Source of the DNA: Doryteuthis pealeii
Lineage: Eukaryota; Mollusca; Cephalopoda; Myopsida; Loliginidae
Direction: 5' to 3'
NCBI GenBank assembly: GCA_023376005.1
Contig: CM042138.1
Coordinates: 91,816,776-91,880,775, forward strand
DNA: 64,000 nt
Below are positions 10,641 through 19,943 of the stretch, in pieces (position 1 is the first letter of the stretch; every line of letters starts with the position of its first letter). Position numbers and translations under genes: made by a program. The notes under the pieces were generated by a model. That model did no database searches. It saw only the letters and a program-made list of their open reading frames with translations, and was not told the origin of the DNA.

Positions 10641-11160
10641 ACTATTCTCTTCTTTAACCGTCTTTTATGTCGACTAGTGACCGCATTGTTTCTAACATAT
10701 CTTTATCGGTATTAATGGCTTCTCTAGTTATAAGGAAACCTATCTATGTATTAATAATCGTCTTCCTTAAAAGTACGACCGTTATTATGTTGCAACAGCC
10801 TCGCGTTAAAAATTGATACCGTCCAAATCGTCCAAGATGAAATGCAAAACTTCACTATCTAGTACTGCCGTATTTTTTATTTCTTATGAGTATCGTCACC
10901 CAAGTTAAATACTAGACCATTCCGTTTTTATCATAAAGAAAGTGAAGAAGAAGCACATGCTACACAGAAAAATATAATGGGAAAGAAATAAATACACTCT
11001 ATGATAATTTAATTATTACAACTTTTTATTATAAGGAAAGAAAGGTCATGCTGCATAAATATATAATAAGAAGAGAGAGTGTAGAAGAAAGATAGAGAGA
11101 GGGGGTGAGAACGCAAAAACAATAACGCTAATCTGTTTCAATCGATTATAAAAGGAAGAA
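10640..11160 (+). repeat. Repeat J copy
   Basis: Forward counterpart of 5620-6180. Shared landmarks are CATTCCGTTTTTATC (10918), TGCTACACAGAAAAATATAAT (10959), GATAATTTAATTATTACAAC and AACGCTAATCTGTTTCAATC. A piece similar to ATGCTACACAGAAAAATATA reappears at 11048-11073, suggesting an internal partial duplication. Confidence 0.5.
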
Positions 11161-11183
11161 AAGAATGAATAACTAAGAAAGAG

Positions 11184-11188
<5 letters not shown>

Positions 11189-11265
<77 letters not shown>
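11189..11265. repeat. (TA)n(GA)n microsatellite
   Basis: About 50 bp of TA followed by about 28 bp of GA, adjoining a 5'-truncated SINE-2. Confidence 0.95.
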
Positions 11266-11268
<3 letters not shown>

Positions 11269-11494
11269 TAGGAAATAGAATCGTTGACGAAAGTTCAAAT
11301 CCTGGACAGGGCTCTTTGCATTTCACATAGCGCTAATACCCTTATGAAATGTATGAATCCAACTACTCTCCCTCCAGCTTTGGGTAAATGGTAGGGTAAA
11401 CCTTCGTTGGGTAAAATTCAAACTTGTTAAACTCCGGTTAAGAAATTAACCTTGTGTCGCATCCTGCTCGTGCAAAGGGGTTCGTAAATATATA
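11266..11494 (+). repeat. SINE-2 copy, 5'-truncated
   Basis: Begins inside the family at GTCGTAGGAAAT and runs through TTCAAATCCTGGACAG, CATTTCACATAGCGCTAATA, CTCCAGCTTTGGGTAAATGG and GTGTCGCATCCTGCTCGTGC to a short TA tail. Confidence 0.85.
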
Positions 11495-11529
11495 GAACGA
11501 GAAAGTTAAATCAACTATGTAATTCTATT

Positions 11530-12065
11530 TAGGTGTTTCGCATAACAATCCTGATCAGAAACCAGCTGATATTAGTTATACTGAAATCTAATACCACCGA
11601 CAAATTAAAGTGACAATTCTTCCAAGCCCTAGTTGAATCAATGCTACTGTACGGCTGCACCACTTGGATCCTAACGAAACGCCTAGGGAATGAGCTAGAT
11701 GGGTGCTGCACAAGAATGTTGTGTGCGATCTTAAACAAATTGTGAAAATAACACCTAGGCAGCTTTACGGCCACTTGCCTCCCTTGACTTCTATCCCACA
11801 AACCCTTAAAGTGAGACAAAAGAGATATGCTAGAAATTGCTGAAGAAGCAAGGATGAACTCATAAGCGATGTTCTCCTGTGGAAACAAGCATATGGTCAC
11901 ACCAGAGTGGGCCGTCCGGCAAAGACCTAAATTGATCAGCTCTGCAAGGATACTGGATGCTATGCAAAGGACCCCCCGAATACAATGAATGATAGAGACG
12001 GTTAACGAAAGATTTTCATGGATATCTTTGCTACAGGAGAAACATGATGCTGCTGATATTTCACA
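11530..12065 (+). mobile_element. RTE-like non-LTR retrotransposon tail
   Basis: The plus strand encodes the C-terminal tail of a non-LTR ORF2 with frameshifts. Readable stretches are ESMLLYGCTTWILTKRL followed by DGCCTRML (near 11637-11725), then SKDELISDVLLWK (near 11850), HTRVGRPAKT (near 11897), LCKDTGC and NDRDG. This YG..TW..T....LDG..TRML pattern followed by GR..KTY..QL..DTG is the post-RT region of RTE/BovB-type LINEs. The opposite-strand 188-codon ORF (11529-12095) is an antisense shadow. RT core and endonuclease are absent. Confidence 0.85.
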
Positions 12066-12200
12066 GAGCATTGTATTTAGCCATTCGTTTCCCAAACCAA
12101 TATTCTGGTTTTTCAGCTTTCCTATTGATAACTACCCACTGATCTGACCTTGTGTCAGTCTATGTAAATAACCAAATATGTCCACATACATAACATACAT

Positions 12201-12490
12201 ATTTGCTAACCTCTCTGCAAGAGCAGGATGTGACACAAGGTCAATTTCTTAAGCAGAGTTTAACATGTTTGAATTCAGAGTTTACCTTCTCCAAGACTGG
12301 TTGCCTAACCAAAGTTTAAAAAATCCCTGTCTATCCTACTATTTACACATACCAGACGGGAGAGTAGGTAGATGCGCACATTTTCCAAGGGTATTAGTGC
12401 TATGTGAAATGCAAACTGTCTCGTCGAGGATTTGAACTCGCGTCGACTAATCAATTTCCTACGACTGTAACCATTCTACTACTCGCCTCC
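12201..12490 (-). repeat. SINE-2 copy, full length
   Basis: Reverse-strand copy with all family landmarks. Its flanks carry a near-perfect target-site duplication: CACATACATAACATA at about 12183-12197 and CACATACATAATATA at about 12492-12506 (one mismatch). Confidence 0.9.
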
Positions 12491-12771
12491 TCACATACAT
12501 AATATAGTGCAGTGTGTGATTATAATTGTTATCATTTCGAGTTATTCAACACGTATATAAAACGACAGATGCACCTGCAATCGCAATTCATCAAGTTTCC
12601 TTTTTATATTATTCTAAGAAATATCTATATTTGTTGGCTACAAATAAAGTTTTACTTGCTTAAAAGAAGAATGACTATTAGAAATTTACTCTATTGTTAT
12701 TGTTTCTCATCAAAAGAAATAGATATGTGGGTATCTATATATTAATAATATATCGGTACACATCTGAATAT

Positions 12772-13329
12772 GCGAGGTGAGTTAAAAATAATGCCATTTT
12801 GTTTAGGACAGGTATAATTACCAACACAAGAAGAGGCATCATACATCAAATTGAAGATGTTCCTCTGTGGATCATATCCCTACTTCTGCACATAGTAACC
12901 GTTTCTCTGAATAGCAATGTTCCACCTTTGAATGAGATCATGTATTCCAGCCCAGTAAAATTATGTTGACTGTTGTTTGAGCCACTTCTTCACTGTATAT
13001 TTCACTTCCTCGTCACTGGAATAATGTTTGCCTTTGAAACTCTCTTTCATGGGGCCGAAGAGATGATAGTCTGAAGGCACTGGTGAGTATGGGGGGTGGG
13101 TAAAGTTGTCGAAAAATAGCTCAAAGAAGAGTCAACATACTTTTATGGGGCAAGGATACATGGTCTCATTCGAAGGTGGAACGTTGCTAGTAAGAGAAAC
13201 GGTGACTATGTATAGAAGTAGGGATGTGATCCACTGAGGACCAGCTTCATTTTGATGTATGATACATGTTCCTGTGTTGGTAATTATATCTGTCCTAAAT
13301 AAAATGGCATTACTTTTTGACTCAGTTTC

Positions 13330-13335
<6 letters not shown>
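12772..13335. mobile_element. Fold-back of two mariner transposase 3' ends
   Basis: The left arm, read on the minus strand, encodes the mariner transposase C-terminus: PSDYHLFGPMKESFKGKH, SSDEEVKYTVKKWLKQQ, YWAGIHDLIQRWNIAIQ and NGYYV, followed by a stop and the terminal inverted repeat (TTTAGGACAGGTATAATTAC region, 12808-12830). The right arm (about 13118-13335, plus strand) encodes the last part of the same sequence and ends in the same TIR. Both arms point outward from a centre near 13110, so the element is a palindrome of two 3' ends rather than a normal transposon. The catalytic N-terminal and central domains are absent. Confidence 0.85.
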
Positions 13336-13379
<44 letters not shown>

Positions 13380-13380
13380 T
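13332..13380. repeat. (TA)n microsatellite
   Basis: TA array between the mariner fold-back and the next inverted repeat. Confidence 0.95.
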
Positions 13381-13423
13381 ATGAAATTTAACACTTTTGA
13401 AAAAACAAATTATGTTTATAATT

Positions 13424-13475
13424 GCCGACAGAAATCTGTTTCGACCGCTTCAATAGATCGGTCATCATCAAGAGC
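13424..13475 (-). ncRNA. Hammerhead-ribozyme-like core, FB-1 left arm
   Basis: On the minus strand: TTGATGAT (13464-13471; the family consensus would start CTGATGA), stem II CGGTC/GACCG in genomic terms at 13459-13463 and 13443-13447 (5 bp, perfect), GAAAC (13438-13442), stem III ACAGA-TT-TCTGT, and a GTC cleavage-site triplet (13427-13429). One extra base lies between the core and stem II, and stem I is weak, so self-cleavage is doubtful for this copy. Confidence 0.5.
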
Positions 13476-13798
13476 AACATATGAGAGAAAGACGGGATAA
13501 AACAACCGTTAGAAGAAGGGGTACAAACAAAACGCTATTATTCAATGCTGGAATTTTTAAAAATGCGTCTTCTGTGTTGAAGATAAAAATAAATTTTATT
13601 TTAAAAAATCATAAGAATATTTTAAAAAATCATCAGAAAACTCAAATGAACTATAATGCTTCTGATTTTTTTAAATAAAATTTGTTTTTATTTTTAACAC
13701 AGAACACGCATTTTTTTAAAATTCCAGCATTGAATTTTATTTTTGTTTGTACCCTGTCTTCTAACGGTTGTTTTATCCCATCTTTCTCTCATATGTTG

Positions 13799-13842
13799 CT
13801 CTTGATGGTGAAGCGGTCGAAACAGATTTCTGCCAGCAATTA
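13799..13842 (+). ncRNA. Decayed hammerhead-like core, FB-1 right arm
   Basis: Mirror of the left-arm core. CTTGATGGTGAAGCGGTCGA shows that the 5' strand of stem II has been deleted; GAAACAGATTTCTGCC remains. Not expected to be active. Confidence 0.5.
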
Positions 13843-13905
13843 TAAACATTATTTATTTTTTCAAAAATGTTAAATTTCATACTGTCGGATTAATTTCCAT
13901 CTATT

Positions 13906-13908
<3 letters not shown>

Positions 13909-13965
<57 letters not shown>
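13909..13965. repeat. (TA)n microsatellite
   Basis: TA array next to the FB-1 terminal module. The overlapping IYIYIY ORF is an artefact. Confidence 0.95.
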
Positions 13966-13969
<4 letters not shown>

Positions 13970-14269
13970 CCAAGCGTGTTGGTAGATCCTTGCGGAGAGA
14001 AAAACCCGGCAGAGAGTTTGATTGTAAAAATATACTACCAAACATCAACCAGGAAGAAAAAAATTTTTGAAAAAAAGAAAAGACCAAGATATTCGTACCA
14101 ACAAAAAATAATCTATTGGTATAGTATTTGGCCAAAAGAAAAACAATTTATATGTATATATATGTATATAAGATATATATATATTCATATAACCGCTAGG
14201 AGAAGCTAATTTGTAAAAAGTGCTCGATACCTAAGTAGAGCCAAGTAATAAAGATAATCTACTGAGTCA

Positions 14270-14306
14270 GACGAATCTATTATTAGTTTCGCATAAAGCT
14301 CTTCAG
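14270..14306 (-). ncRNA. Hammerhead-like core, FB-2 left arm
   Basis: Reverse complement of the right-arm core: CTGAAGA, a two-pair stem II GC/GC closing a 5-nt loop, GAAAC, then GTC at 14270-14272. Stem II abuts the core without extra bases. Confidence 0.5.
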
Positions 14307-14410
14307 GGCTAAAATCTGACTCAAAAGAGTCTCATTCGAAGGTGGAACGTTGCTAGTGAGATAAAGCTCTTCAGGGCTTAAATCTGACTCAAAAGAGTCA
14401 GATTTTAGCC

Positions 14411-14447
14411 CTGAAGAGCTTTATGCGAAACTAATAATAGGTTCGTC
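14411..14447 (+). ncRNA. Hammerhead-like core, FB-2 right arm
   Basis: CTGAAGA (14411-14417), GC-TTTAT-GC (14418-14426), GAAAC (14427-14431) and GTC (14445-14447). The conserved catalytic nucleotides CUGANGA and GAAA are all present and correctly spaced around stem II. Sequence just upstream (GAGTCA) can pair with TGACTC just after the GTC, a possible distal stem I. Confidence 0.55.
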
Positions 14448-14466
14448 TGACTCAGTAGATTATCTT

Positions 14467-14518
<52 letters not shown>

Positions 14519-14548
14519 TAGAGAGAGAGAGAGAGAAGAGAGAGAGGG
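14467..14548. repeat. (TA)n(GA)n microsatellite
   Basis: TA array with one interruption followed by GA repeats, at the right edge of FB-2. Confidence 0.95.
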
Positions 14549-14807
14549 CAGGCAGGCAGACAGGCAGACAGAGAAATGTAGTTGAAATTTAAATAGAATG
14601 TCACTCAAATTCATGTTCCTCCCAGGGGATTATTCTTCCCAGCTGACAAATCATTTCATCTGATAATGTGATTTACTTTTATTTTTATATTTGTTAGAAT
14701 GTATAAAGTGGATAATCATTGGCATCACCCCAAGAATTTCTGTGTCACTCAGTCAGTACTTTCTTATATTCTACAAGGCTAGTGGCTCAAAATAGATAGT
14801 TGTTTTT

Positions 14808-15406
14808 ATAATAGAGATTGTGTTTTTGTATGTATGTAACCGAAACTATGTCAAGTCACAATTCTCTTAGTTATTTACGTTACATTCTTCATGATTTTAT
14901 TTTTATGTAATCTCTATTATTAATGAAATTGTTTTGCACTATTAATTCTGTTGACAATATCTAAATATTAGAAACATGCAATTGTATTCACATATACAAC
15001 AAAATAGCGGTTACAGTGTCAACGAGAAGGCTAATTTGCATATTGATGTTAAAAATTTGATTTTAATAAATAAGTGCTTATCATTATTGATTTCTAATAA
15101 TTTGGTTTTATCTTAATGAATATAAGAAAAAATACCTGGGATAAATCTTAAATGAAATCCATTAAAAAAAAAGAAATAACTAATTTTTTTCTTTGCTTCC
15201 TATTTTAACTCAATAGTTAAATTAGGGAAATTTAGCAATGAAAGATGGAAGTGATGGAAAAGTAAGTTTTAGTTGTTCTATTTTTCTATAACAATCCTCT
15301 GTTTAAAATCTTTTTATTTGCATTCTTATTCAGTTTCATTAACCTTTCTAATTCTATTACATTAGAATTTAAATACGATCACCCGGCGGGTATATTTATT
15401 TGCTAG
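14808..15406 (+). mobile_element. Non-autonomous Helitron-like element (Hel-1)
   Basis: About 600 bp shared with 19944-20598 and 51454-52052. Landmarks are AATAGAGATTGTG, CTGTAACCGAAACTATG, CAACAAAATAGCGGTT, GGCTAATTTGCATATT, AAATGAAATCCATTAA and the 3' terminus: a short hairpin ACCCG/CGGGT followed by TTTGCTAG (CTAG at 15403-15406) and a flanking T. A hairpin about 10 nt before a CTRR end, with insertion before T and no TIR, is the Helitron signature. No Rep/helicase is present, so it would need a partner. Confidence 0.65.
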
Positions 15407-15822
15407 TAACAATAAATCATTAATGCTTAATCGACAAAAATCAACGATGCTTCAGGTTCATTTGGTGAAAATCTGTACTATCTACCCTCCCCCACTCCAC
15501 TATAAAAAAAACTTAGATATTCTTTTTTAAAATGTTGGTTAAATAGAAGGAATCAATTATTGTTTGGTGCAATGGATAACGTGTTCGACTGTGACATCGC
15601 AGTAAGCAAGGTTTTATTACGTTCAATTTTGGACAATAGCATTTAAAACGTTATAAACACCCTAATCCATATGTGTTAAATAATTTGACTACTGGCATTA
15701 TAAAAGGGATACGTTGGTATTAAATAACCCACAAAGGTTGATACGCTATCAAAAAAAAAAAAGAAACCAAATCAAAACGGTGTTCACGCCATGAAGTTAA
15801 AAAAAGATTACCCTTGCGAATG

Positions 15823-16288
15823 TGTTGTAGGTGACTCTCCTATGACCAGAACAATGGATTTACCCAAAGGGTATATTTAGCAGCGCAAAACTGCTCAAGT
15901 GAGAAGTAGCAAATGCATGTCTTCGTGTACGTTGTACCAATGAAACCCTCCTCATTTTGTACTTGATATGTGTTGAATACATCTGTTCTTTACTTCTATC
16001 TCCGTGTTGAGTATCTATTTATTGCCTCCTAAACAGTTCATAACAGAATGCATATTTCTTTTATAGCCATCCATATATATTGTTACATGTGATTTACCCT
16101 ATAGACAAATGGAATGCGCCGACAATTATGTCTTGAAGAGTAAGCCAATGCGAGTCAGCTCATAACTCTATTGTCGGACGTATTTCCCACTTCTCAGTAC
16201 TGTAATTGTCTACTCTTTTGTTAATACATTTTCCTACATTTGTTACCCGTCGTTTTGTTCTTATTTGACCCCTTGAAACCCCACAACA
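15823..16288 (+). mobile_element. LTR of a retrotransposon (LTR-G family)
   Basis: Starts TGTTGTAGG and ends CCACAACA, so the termini are an inverted TGTTGT/ACAACA, the classic TG..CA arrangement. Length is 466 bp. Homologous parts occur at 8047-8610 and about 22490-22725. Directly downstream lies CTAGCGACCGAGGATTCGAA, placed where a primer binding site would be. Confidence 0.75.
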
Positions 16289-16580
16289 ACTAGCGACCGA
16301 GGATTCGAAGTAACTTGCGCAGGTTATCGTTTACAACAACAACACCAGCGAAACAGGATCCAAAAACTTCACGCACGACTATCGTTTTTTTAACGACACA
16401 AAACCTGGAAGAGATGAGTAAGGATCTCCCAAAAGACTCTAAAAAGAACTTCGTGAAGTAAACGAACCTAAAAAAAAAAAAAAAAGAAAAAAGTGAACCA
16501 AGCTACACTGAAATTCGAAACCGCAACATCCGGATTACGAGAAAATCGTTACTGTTCTGCAATGGAGAAATTCTTTTTAT
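16289..16580 (+). mobile_element. LTR retrotransposon leader, possible primer binding site
   Basis: Sequence directly after the LTR begins ACTAGCGACCGAGGATTCGA, resembling a TGGCGACC-type tRNA primer binding site with one change. A/C-rich leader sequence with ACAACAACAACACC follows. No gag or pol ORF is readable before other repeats begin. Confidence 0.5.
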
Positions 16581-16744
16581 AAGAACTCGTCAGTCCAAAT
16601 AAGCAAAAAAGCCATTTTTGTTCAAGGATTTATTTAGCAGAGAAAATAACACTTGCTGAAAGGAAAAAAGAAAGTTGTACGACAAAAATTTTTTTTTCTG
16701 GATTCATAACATATATATACTTGTACCGATGAGGAAAATGAACA

Positions 16745-16965
16745 CGACAAACCGAGTTAAAATTCTGGATGACGATTTTTGCATTTTACAGAGCGCTAAT
16801 ACCATTTGGAAAGGTATGCATCCAACTATTCTCCTTTCAGCTGTGGGCAAAAAGTAGTCTGGTCTCTTTAACCTAGATATGGCAACATGTTCCGGAGAAG
16901 AAAAACTCTGAATTCAAACTTGTTAAACTCCGCTTAAGAATTATCATGTGTCAATATACAATACA
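16745..16965 (+). repeat. SINE-2 copy, 5'-truncated
   Basis: Carries GCATTTTACAGAGCGCTAAT, GGAAAGGTATGCATCCAACT, CAGCTGTGGGCAAA, CTCTGAATTCAAACTTGTTA and AACTCCGCTTAAGAATTATC. It is diverged and missing its head. Confidence 0.75.
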
Positions 16966-16982
16966 TACTCTTAGCTACATAT

Positions 16983-17520
16983 ACAGAGTGATTCTAACTA
17001 ACTCCCTAATTTAAACATTTTATAATTTATTTCTGAACCTTATTTTTTACAAAATATGTATAATAGAAGAACACACAACATTTTCATTGAATATTCGATA
17101 TAATCATTAACATTTTTCTCCAGCCTCGGAAATCGCATCAACTGATCTTCCCAGGAACTCTTGTGGAATGGCAGAAATAACTTATCTTGTGGAATGGCAG
17201 AAATAACGTATTCGTACTTAATGTTCTTCCAAAGTCTTTGGTTTCGTAGAGCAGACTTGTTTCTTCAACAAACCCCAAAGAAAAAAGGCGCAGGGTGTTA
17301 AATCAGGGCTTCTGACCGGCCATTCATGTGGACCACATCTATCCATCCATCGCCCAGGAACATGGTGATTCAGCCATTCACAAAAAACGATAGCAAAATG
17401 AAGAGCACTATCTTGCATAAAAATCAAGTCTTCAATATTTTCCTAAATATCAACAACAGGCCAGATAAAAAATATAAAGATAGTTTAAAATAGGGAGTTA
17501 TTTTCAATTACCCTGTATAT
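16983..17520 (-). mobile_element. Internally deleted IS630/Tc1/mariner-superfamily element
   Basis: The terminal inverted repeats agree: ACAGAGTGATTCTAACTAAC... on the left against the reverse complement of ...TTTTCAATTACCCTGTATAT on the right, both followed by TCCCTA-TTTAAAC. Between them the minus strand (17427-17218) encodes a transposase C-terminal part: FMQDSALHFAIVFCEWLN, GRWMDRCGPHEWPVRSPDLT, P.AFFLWGLLKKQVCSTKPK. The D of MQD and the SPDLTP..FFLWG motif are conserved in this superfamily. The rest of the gene is deleted. Confidence 0.85.
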
Positions 17521-17754
17521 TCAAGTTAGCAGTTAGGAGTTAGAGCAGTGAGAGCCCGAGTCTAGGGTATAAAGCAGTAGTGGATCACTAGGAACGGTAG
17601 CAGTTCGAGAAAGAGTTTGCAGAGGCTGAACAGTCTTCATTCCCCGTTCATATCATGAAGTTTTCCAATCCATTACCCCAACAATCTCAAAGAGGAATAA
17701 AATCGTCAAAATGGATGCTTTTAAGTTAGTTGTCAAGAATTATAAACCCTTATA

Positions 17755-17993
17755 AAAACTAGCTCAGTCGATAGAGTACCCGCCTATGAATCGCCAGTTT
17801 CCTGGTTCGATACCGATCCCCGCCAAATCAGAACATGAGTAACATAGATTGGATAATCTTATCTGTGCGGGAAAGAGGGGAGCTGATGGTAGGTTTGGTG
17901 CTCCACCTTAACAAAAACAGTCTTTCTGGTCTAGTGCTAGCGAAAAGAGGATATACTCCCTCGCTTTCCGACTGATACCGACAATAGGTCACT
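17755..17993 (+). repeat. SINE-1 copy
   Basis: A box CTAGCTCAGTCGATAGAG, B box GGTTCGATACC, then TCTGTGCGGGAAAG, GGAGCTGATGGTAGG and ATACTCCCTCGC. A short insertion (ATTGGATAATCTT area) distinguishes this copy. Confidence 0.85.
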
Positions 17994-18098
17994 CCGTCAA
18001 CGTTACTTACTTTATATAAACTATAAGTACCTACAGTCACGATATAAGAATGGATTTGGGGATTTAAAAAGTGTGCCATGCTTTTAAAGACAAGGGAA

Positions 18099-18235
18099 AA
18101 ATGGACTCTCTCGTCGATTTCAACGCATGAGGGTTTATCAAATGAACAAACTACACAGTGGTTTGTTTATAGTGGTGAGGGCTTGTTTTGGGCCATCCGC
18201 ACTTTTTGGCCCAGTCGATAGGAAAAAATTGGTGC
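18099..18235 (+). repeat. Repeat C, second copy
   Basis: Starts GACTCTCTCGTCGATTTCAA, then CACAGTGGTTTGTTTATAG, GGGCTTGTTTTGGGCCATCC and GCACTTTTTGG, followed by TTGGTGCACAAGG. It is immediately upstream of a SINE-2, as in the decayed copy at 37.4 kb. Confidence 0.7.
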
Positions 18236-18264
18236 ACAAGGAATGCCGCAAACCTGATCAACGA

Positions 18265-18497
18265 CTGACCTCAGGATTTTCAAATTCAAAGTTTCCTTCT
18301 CCTTGACTGGTTACATATCCAGGGTTAAAGAGCTCATTCTGCTCTACTATTTTACCCATAGCTAGAGGGCGAATATATGGATTCATACCTTTCTCAAGAG
18401 TATTAGAGCTATGTGAAATGCAAACATTGTATAGGATTAGAACTCGGGTCGACGAGTTCATTTCCTATCACTCTAACTTTTACGCCACAGGTCCCCA
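18265..18497 (-). repeat. SINE-2 copy
   Basis: Reverse-strand copy with TTCAAATTCAAAGTTTCCTT, GGTTAAAGAGCTCA, ACCCATAGCTAGAGGG, GAGCTATGTGAAATGCAAAC and GACGAGTTCATTTCCTAT. The 3' end is truncated. Confidence 0.85.
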
Positions 18498-18718
18498 TAA
18501 GGACACTAGAAGGAAAAGAAAACTACAATTGCCTAAGAATATTAGAAACGGACAACATAAAAAAACGGAGATAAGATAAAAAAGTAATATAAATTTTCAG
18601 AGTCAATTAAAAAGAGTGGGATTGCAATGGTTATTAGCATATATTTATACTGTTCTACTCATTTCTGCTACTCTGGACAATACTATCTGGTGTTGCGTGT
18701 GTATTCATTGGGCATTTC

Positions 18719-18811
18719 TCTATTGAGGCGCCACAGTCAACGGGCAATAAACCCAGCCTGTCCTTTTTAGACAAGGGGGAAGGTGTTGCCTGGGGGGGGG
18801 GCCATGGGATT
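18719..18811. repeat. GC-rich dispersed repeat, short third copy
   Basis: Contains GAGGCGCCACAG, GGGCAATAAACCCAGCCTG and GGTGTTGCCTGG, matching 2700-2790 in reverse complement. Confidence 0.5.
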
Positions 18812-18904
18812 CACGCTAATATCATATTTCTAATCGGTGCAAAGGCAAGTATGGCAATTAGACTAGTATATTTGTGTAAATTTCGGGATGTATGACGATA
18901 ATTA

Positions 18905-19340
18905 TCGTTATATACTAATACTATTCTACTAATCGCTGGGCTGGACCTGGTTGTTGCGCTCTGCTATTCTGAATCGGAGTATCTGGTATTGCTGGCTTCT
19001 CTCCGTTCGTCGGGAGGTCTCGAACAACTTGAATCCTATTGGGTTCTTTTTTGCATCCGTTAGGAATTCTTTATAACGAACACAAGACTGCTTATTCTTT
19101 TCCAAGCTCTTTATCTTTATTTCGAAACCCAAGTTGGAGAAATGGCCCTTTTAGAACGAGACACCATCTTGTTTCGCCACTCAGCCAAAACACTCAGTGC
19201 GTCTTCTCCAAACACCCATGAAAAACCTCCAAAAATATTCACTCTTTCTTTGTCTTACTCTTTTCTCGTCTTGTGCTGACCAATCAGAAACCGACAGGTA
19301 GCCTTTCACACGTCATCCCAAAATCTGAGTAATTTTCCAC
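18905..19340 (+). repeat. Repeat H (LTR-like) copy
   Basis: Similar to 9290-9700: CTGGACCTGGTTGTTG, AACACAAGACTGC, TGACCAATCAGAAACCGACAG. A SINE-1 begins a few bases downstream, as at 9713. Confidence 0.5.
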
Positions 19341-19343
19341 TAT

Positions 19344-19552
19344 TGGCCGCGTTAGCTCAGTCGGTAGAGCGTTCGGCTAGAAACCACAAGGTTCCTAGTT
19401 CGATACCAGTATTTGCCAACTCGCCGTATGAGTAGCACAGGGATCTGTGCGGTAAAGTAAGGAGCTGATGGTAGGTGTGGTGCTCCACCTCAGATGCTAA
19501 AAACAATCTCCTTGGTCTAGCGCTATTGAAAAGGGGATAGACTCCCTCGCTT
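19344..19552 (+). repeat. SINE-1 copy
   Basis: A box TTAGCTCAGTCGGTAGAGCG, near-consensus B box AGTTCGATACC, body CAGGGATCTGTGCGGTAAAG, GGAGCTGATGGTAGGTGTGG and GGGATAGACTCCCTCGCT. The end is replaced by a TTAC repeat. Confidence 0.9.
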
Positions 19553-19779
19553 TACTTACTTACTTACTTTACATAACGTATAACTAAAATTTTGGGTCTT
19601 TTTATATTTTATTGTTTTACAGTAAGAAATAAATTTTACAATTTATGAGTAGTCAATTGTGAACGCACCTGTAAGTTATTTTTAGATAAAGTTTGTTAGA
19701 TTTAAAACCGGAGGAGGGTAATTTTCCATAACCGTTGGGGGTTATGATTGACATTTTAGATGACCCCAACAGATCTCCG

Positions 19780-19870
19780 GGACAGAGACGCGAGAGTAGT
19801 TAGTTTAGTTTAGCAGATTCGATCCAGATTAGCGCGACATGATGATTATGATGATGATGATGATGATGAC
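19780..19870 (+). mobile_element. Possible RTE-like LINE 3' terminus
   Basis: A short segment with GACAGAGACGCGAGAG and GCGCGACATGATGATTATGA running into (GATGAT)n. The same CATGATGATGATGATAATG ending follows the RTE tail at 20.9 kb. Too short to be certain. Confidence 0.35.
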
Positions 19871-19943
19871 AAATGATTATTTCATTAGTTACCTGAAACA
19901 ATATAAATGCTATCAAAACTACTTCAGATTGACTTCAGCATTA

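Larger units (their letters stand above)
13382..13905. repeat. Long inverted repeat FB-1 with hammerhead-like cores
   Basis: The left arm (about 13382-13620) is the near reverse complement of the right arm (about 13660-13885); shared landmarks include GAAATTTAACA, AATTATGTTTATAATTGCC, CATATGAGAGAAAGA, GGGATAAAACAACCGTTAGA and CAATGCTGGAATTTT. Each arm holds a hammerhead-ribozyme-like core (separate entries). The right arm continues into CATACTGTCGGATTAATTTC and then (TA)n. Three short ORFs inside are repeat artefacts. The resemblance is to terminal repeats of Penelope-like elements; no coding sequence is present. Confidence 0.85.
14251..14467. repeat. Inverted repeat FB-2 with captured mariner fragment
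   Basis: The left arm (14251-14322) and right arm (about 14396-14467) are near-perfect reverse complements, sharing AAGATAATCTACTGAGTCAG and GCATAAAGCTCTTCAGGGCT. Between them sits a third partial copy (about 14361-14398) and a 28-nt string (14330-14357) identical to mariner fold-back sequence at 13164-13191. Each arm carries a hammerhead-like core. (TA)n and (GA)n follow on the right. Confidence 0.85.

Noticed and set aside
11529..12095. 188-codon minus-strand ORF
   Set aside because: Antisense to an RTE-like LINE tail whose sense frames carry the recognisable motifs.
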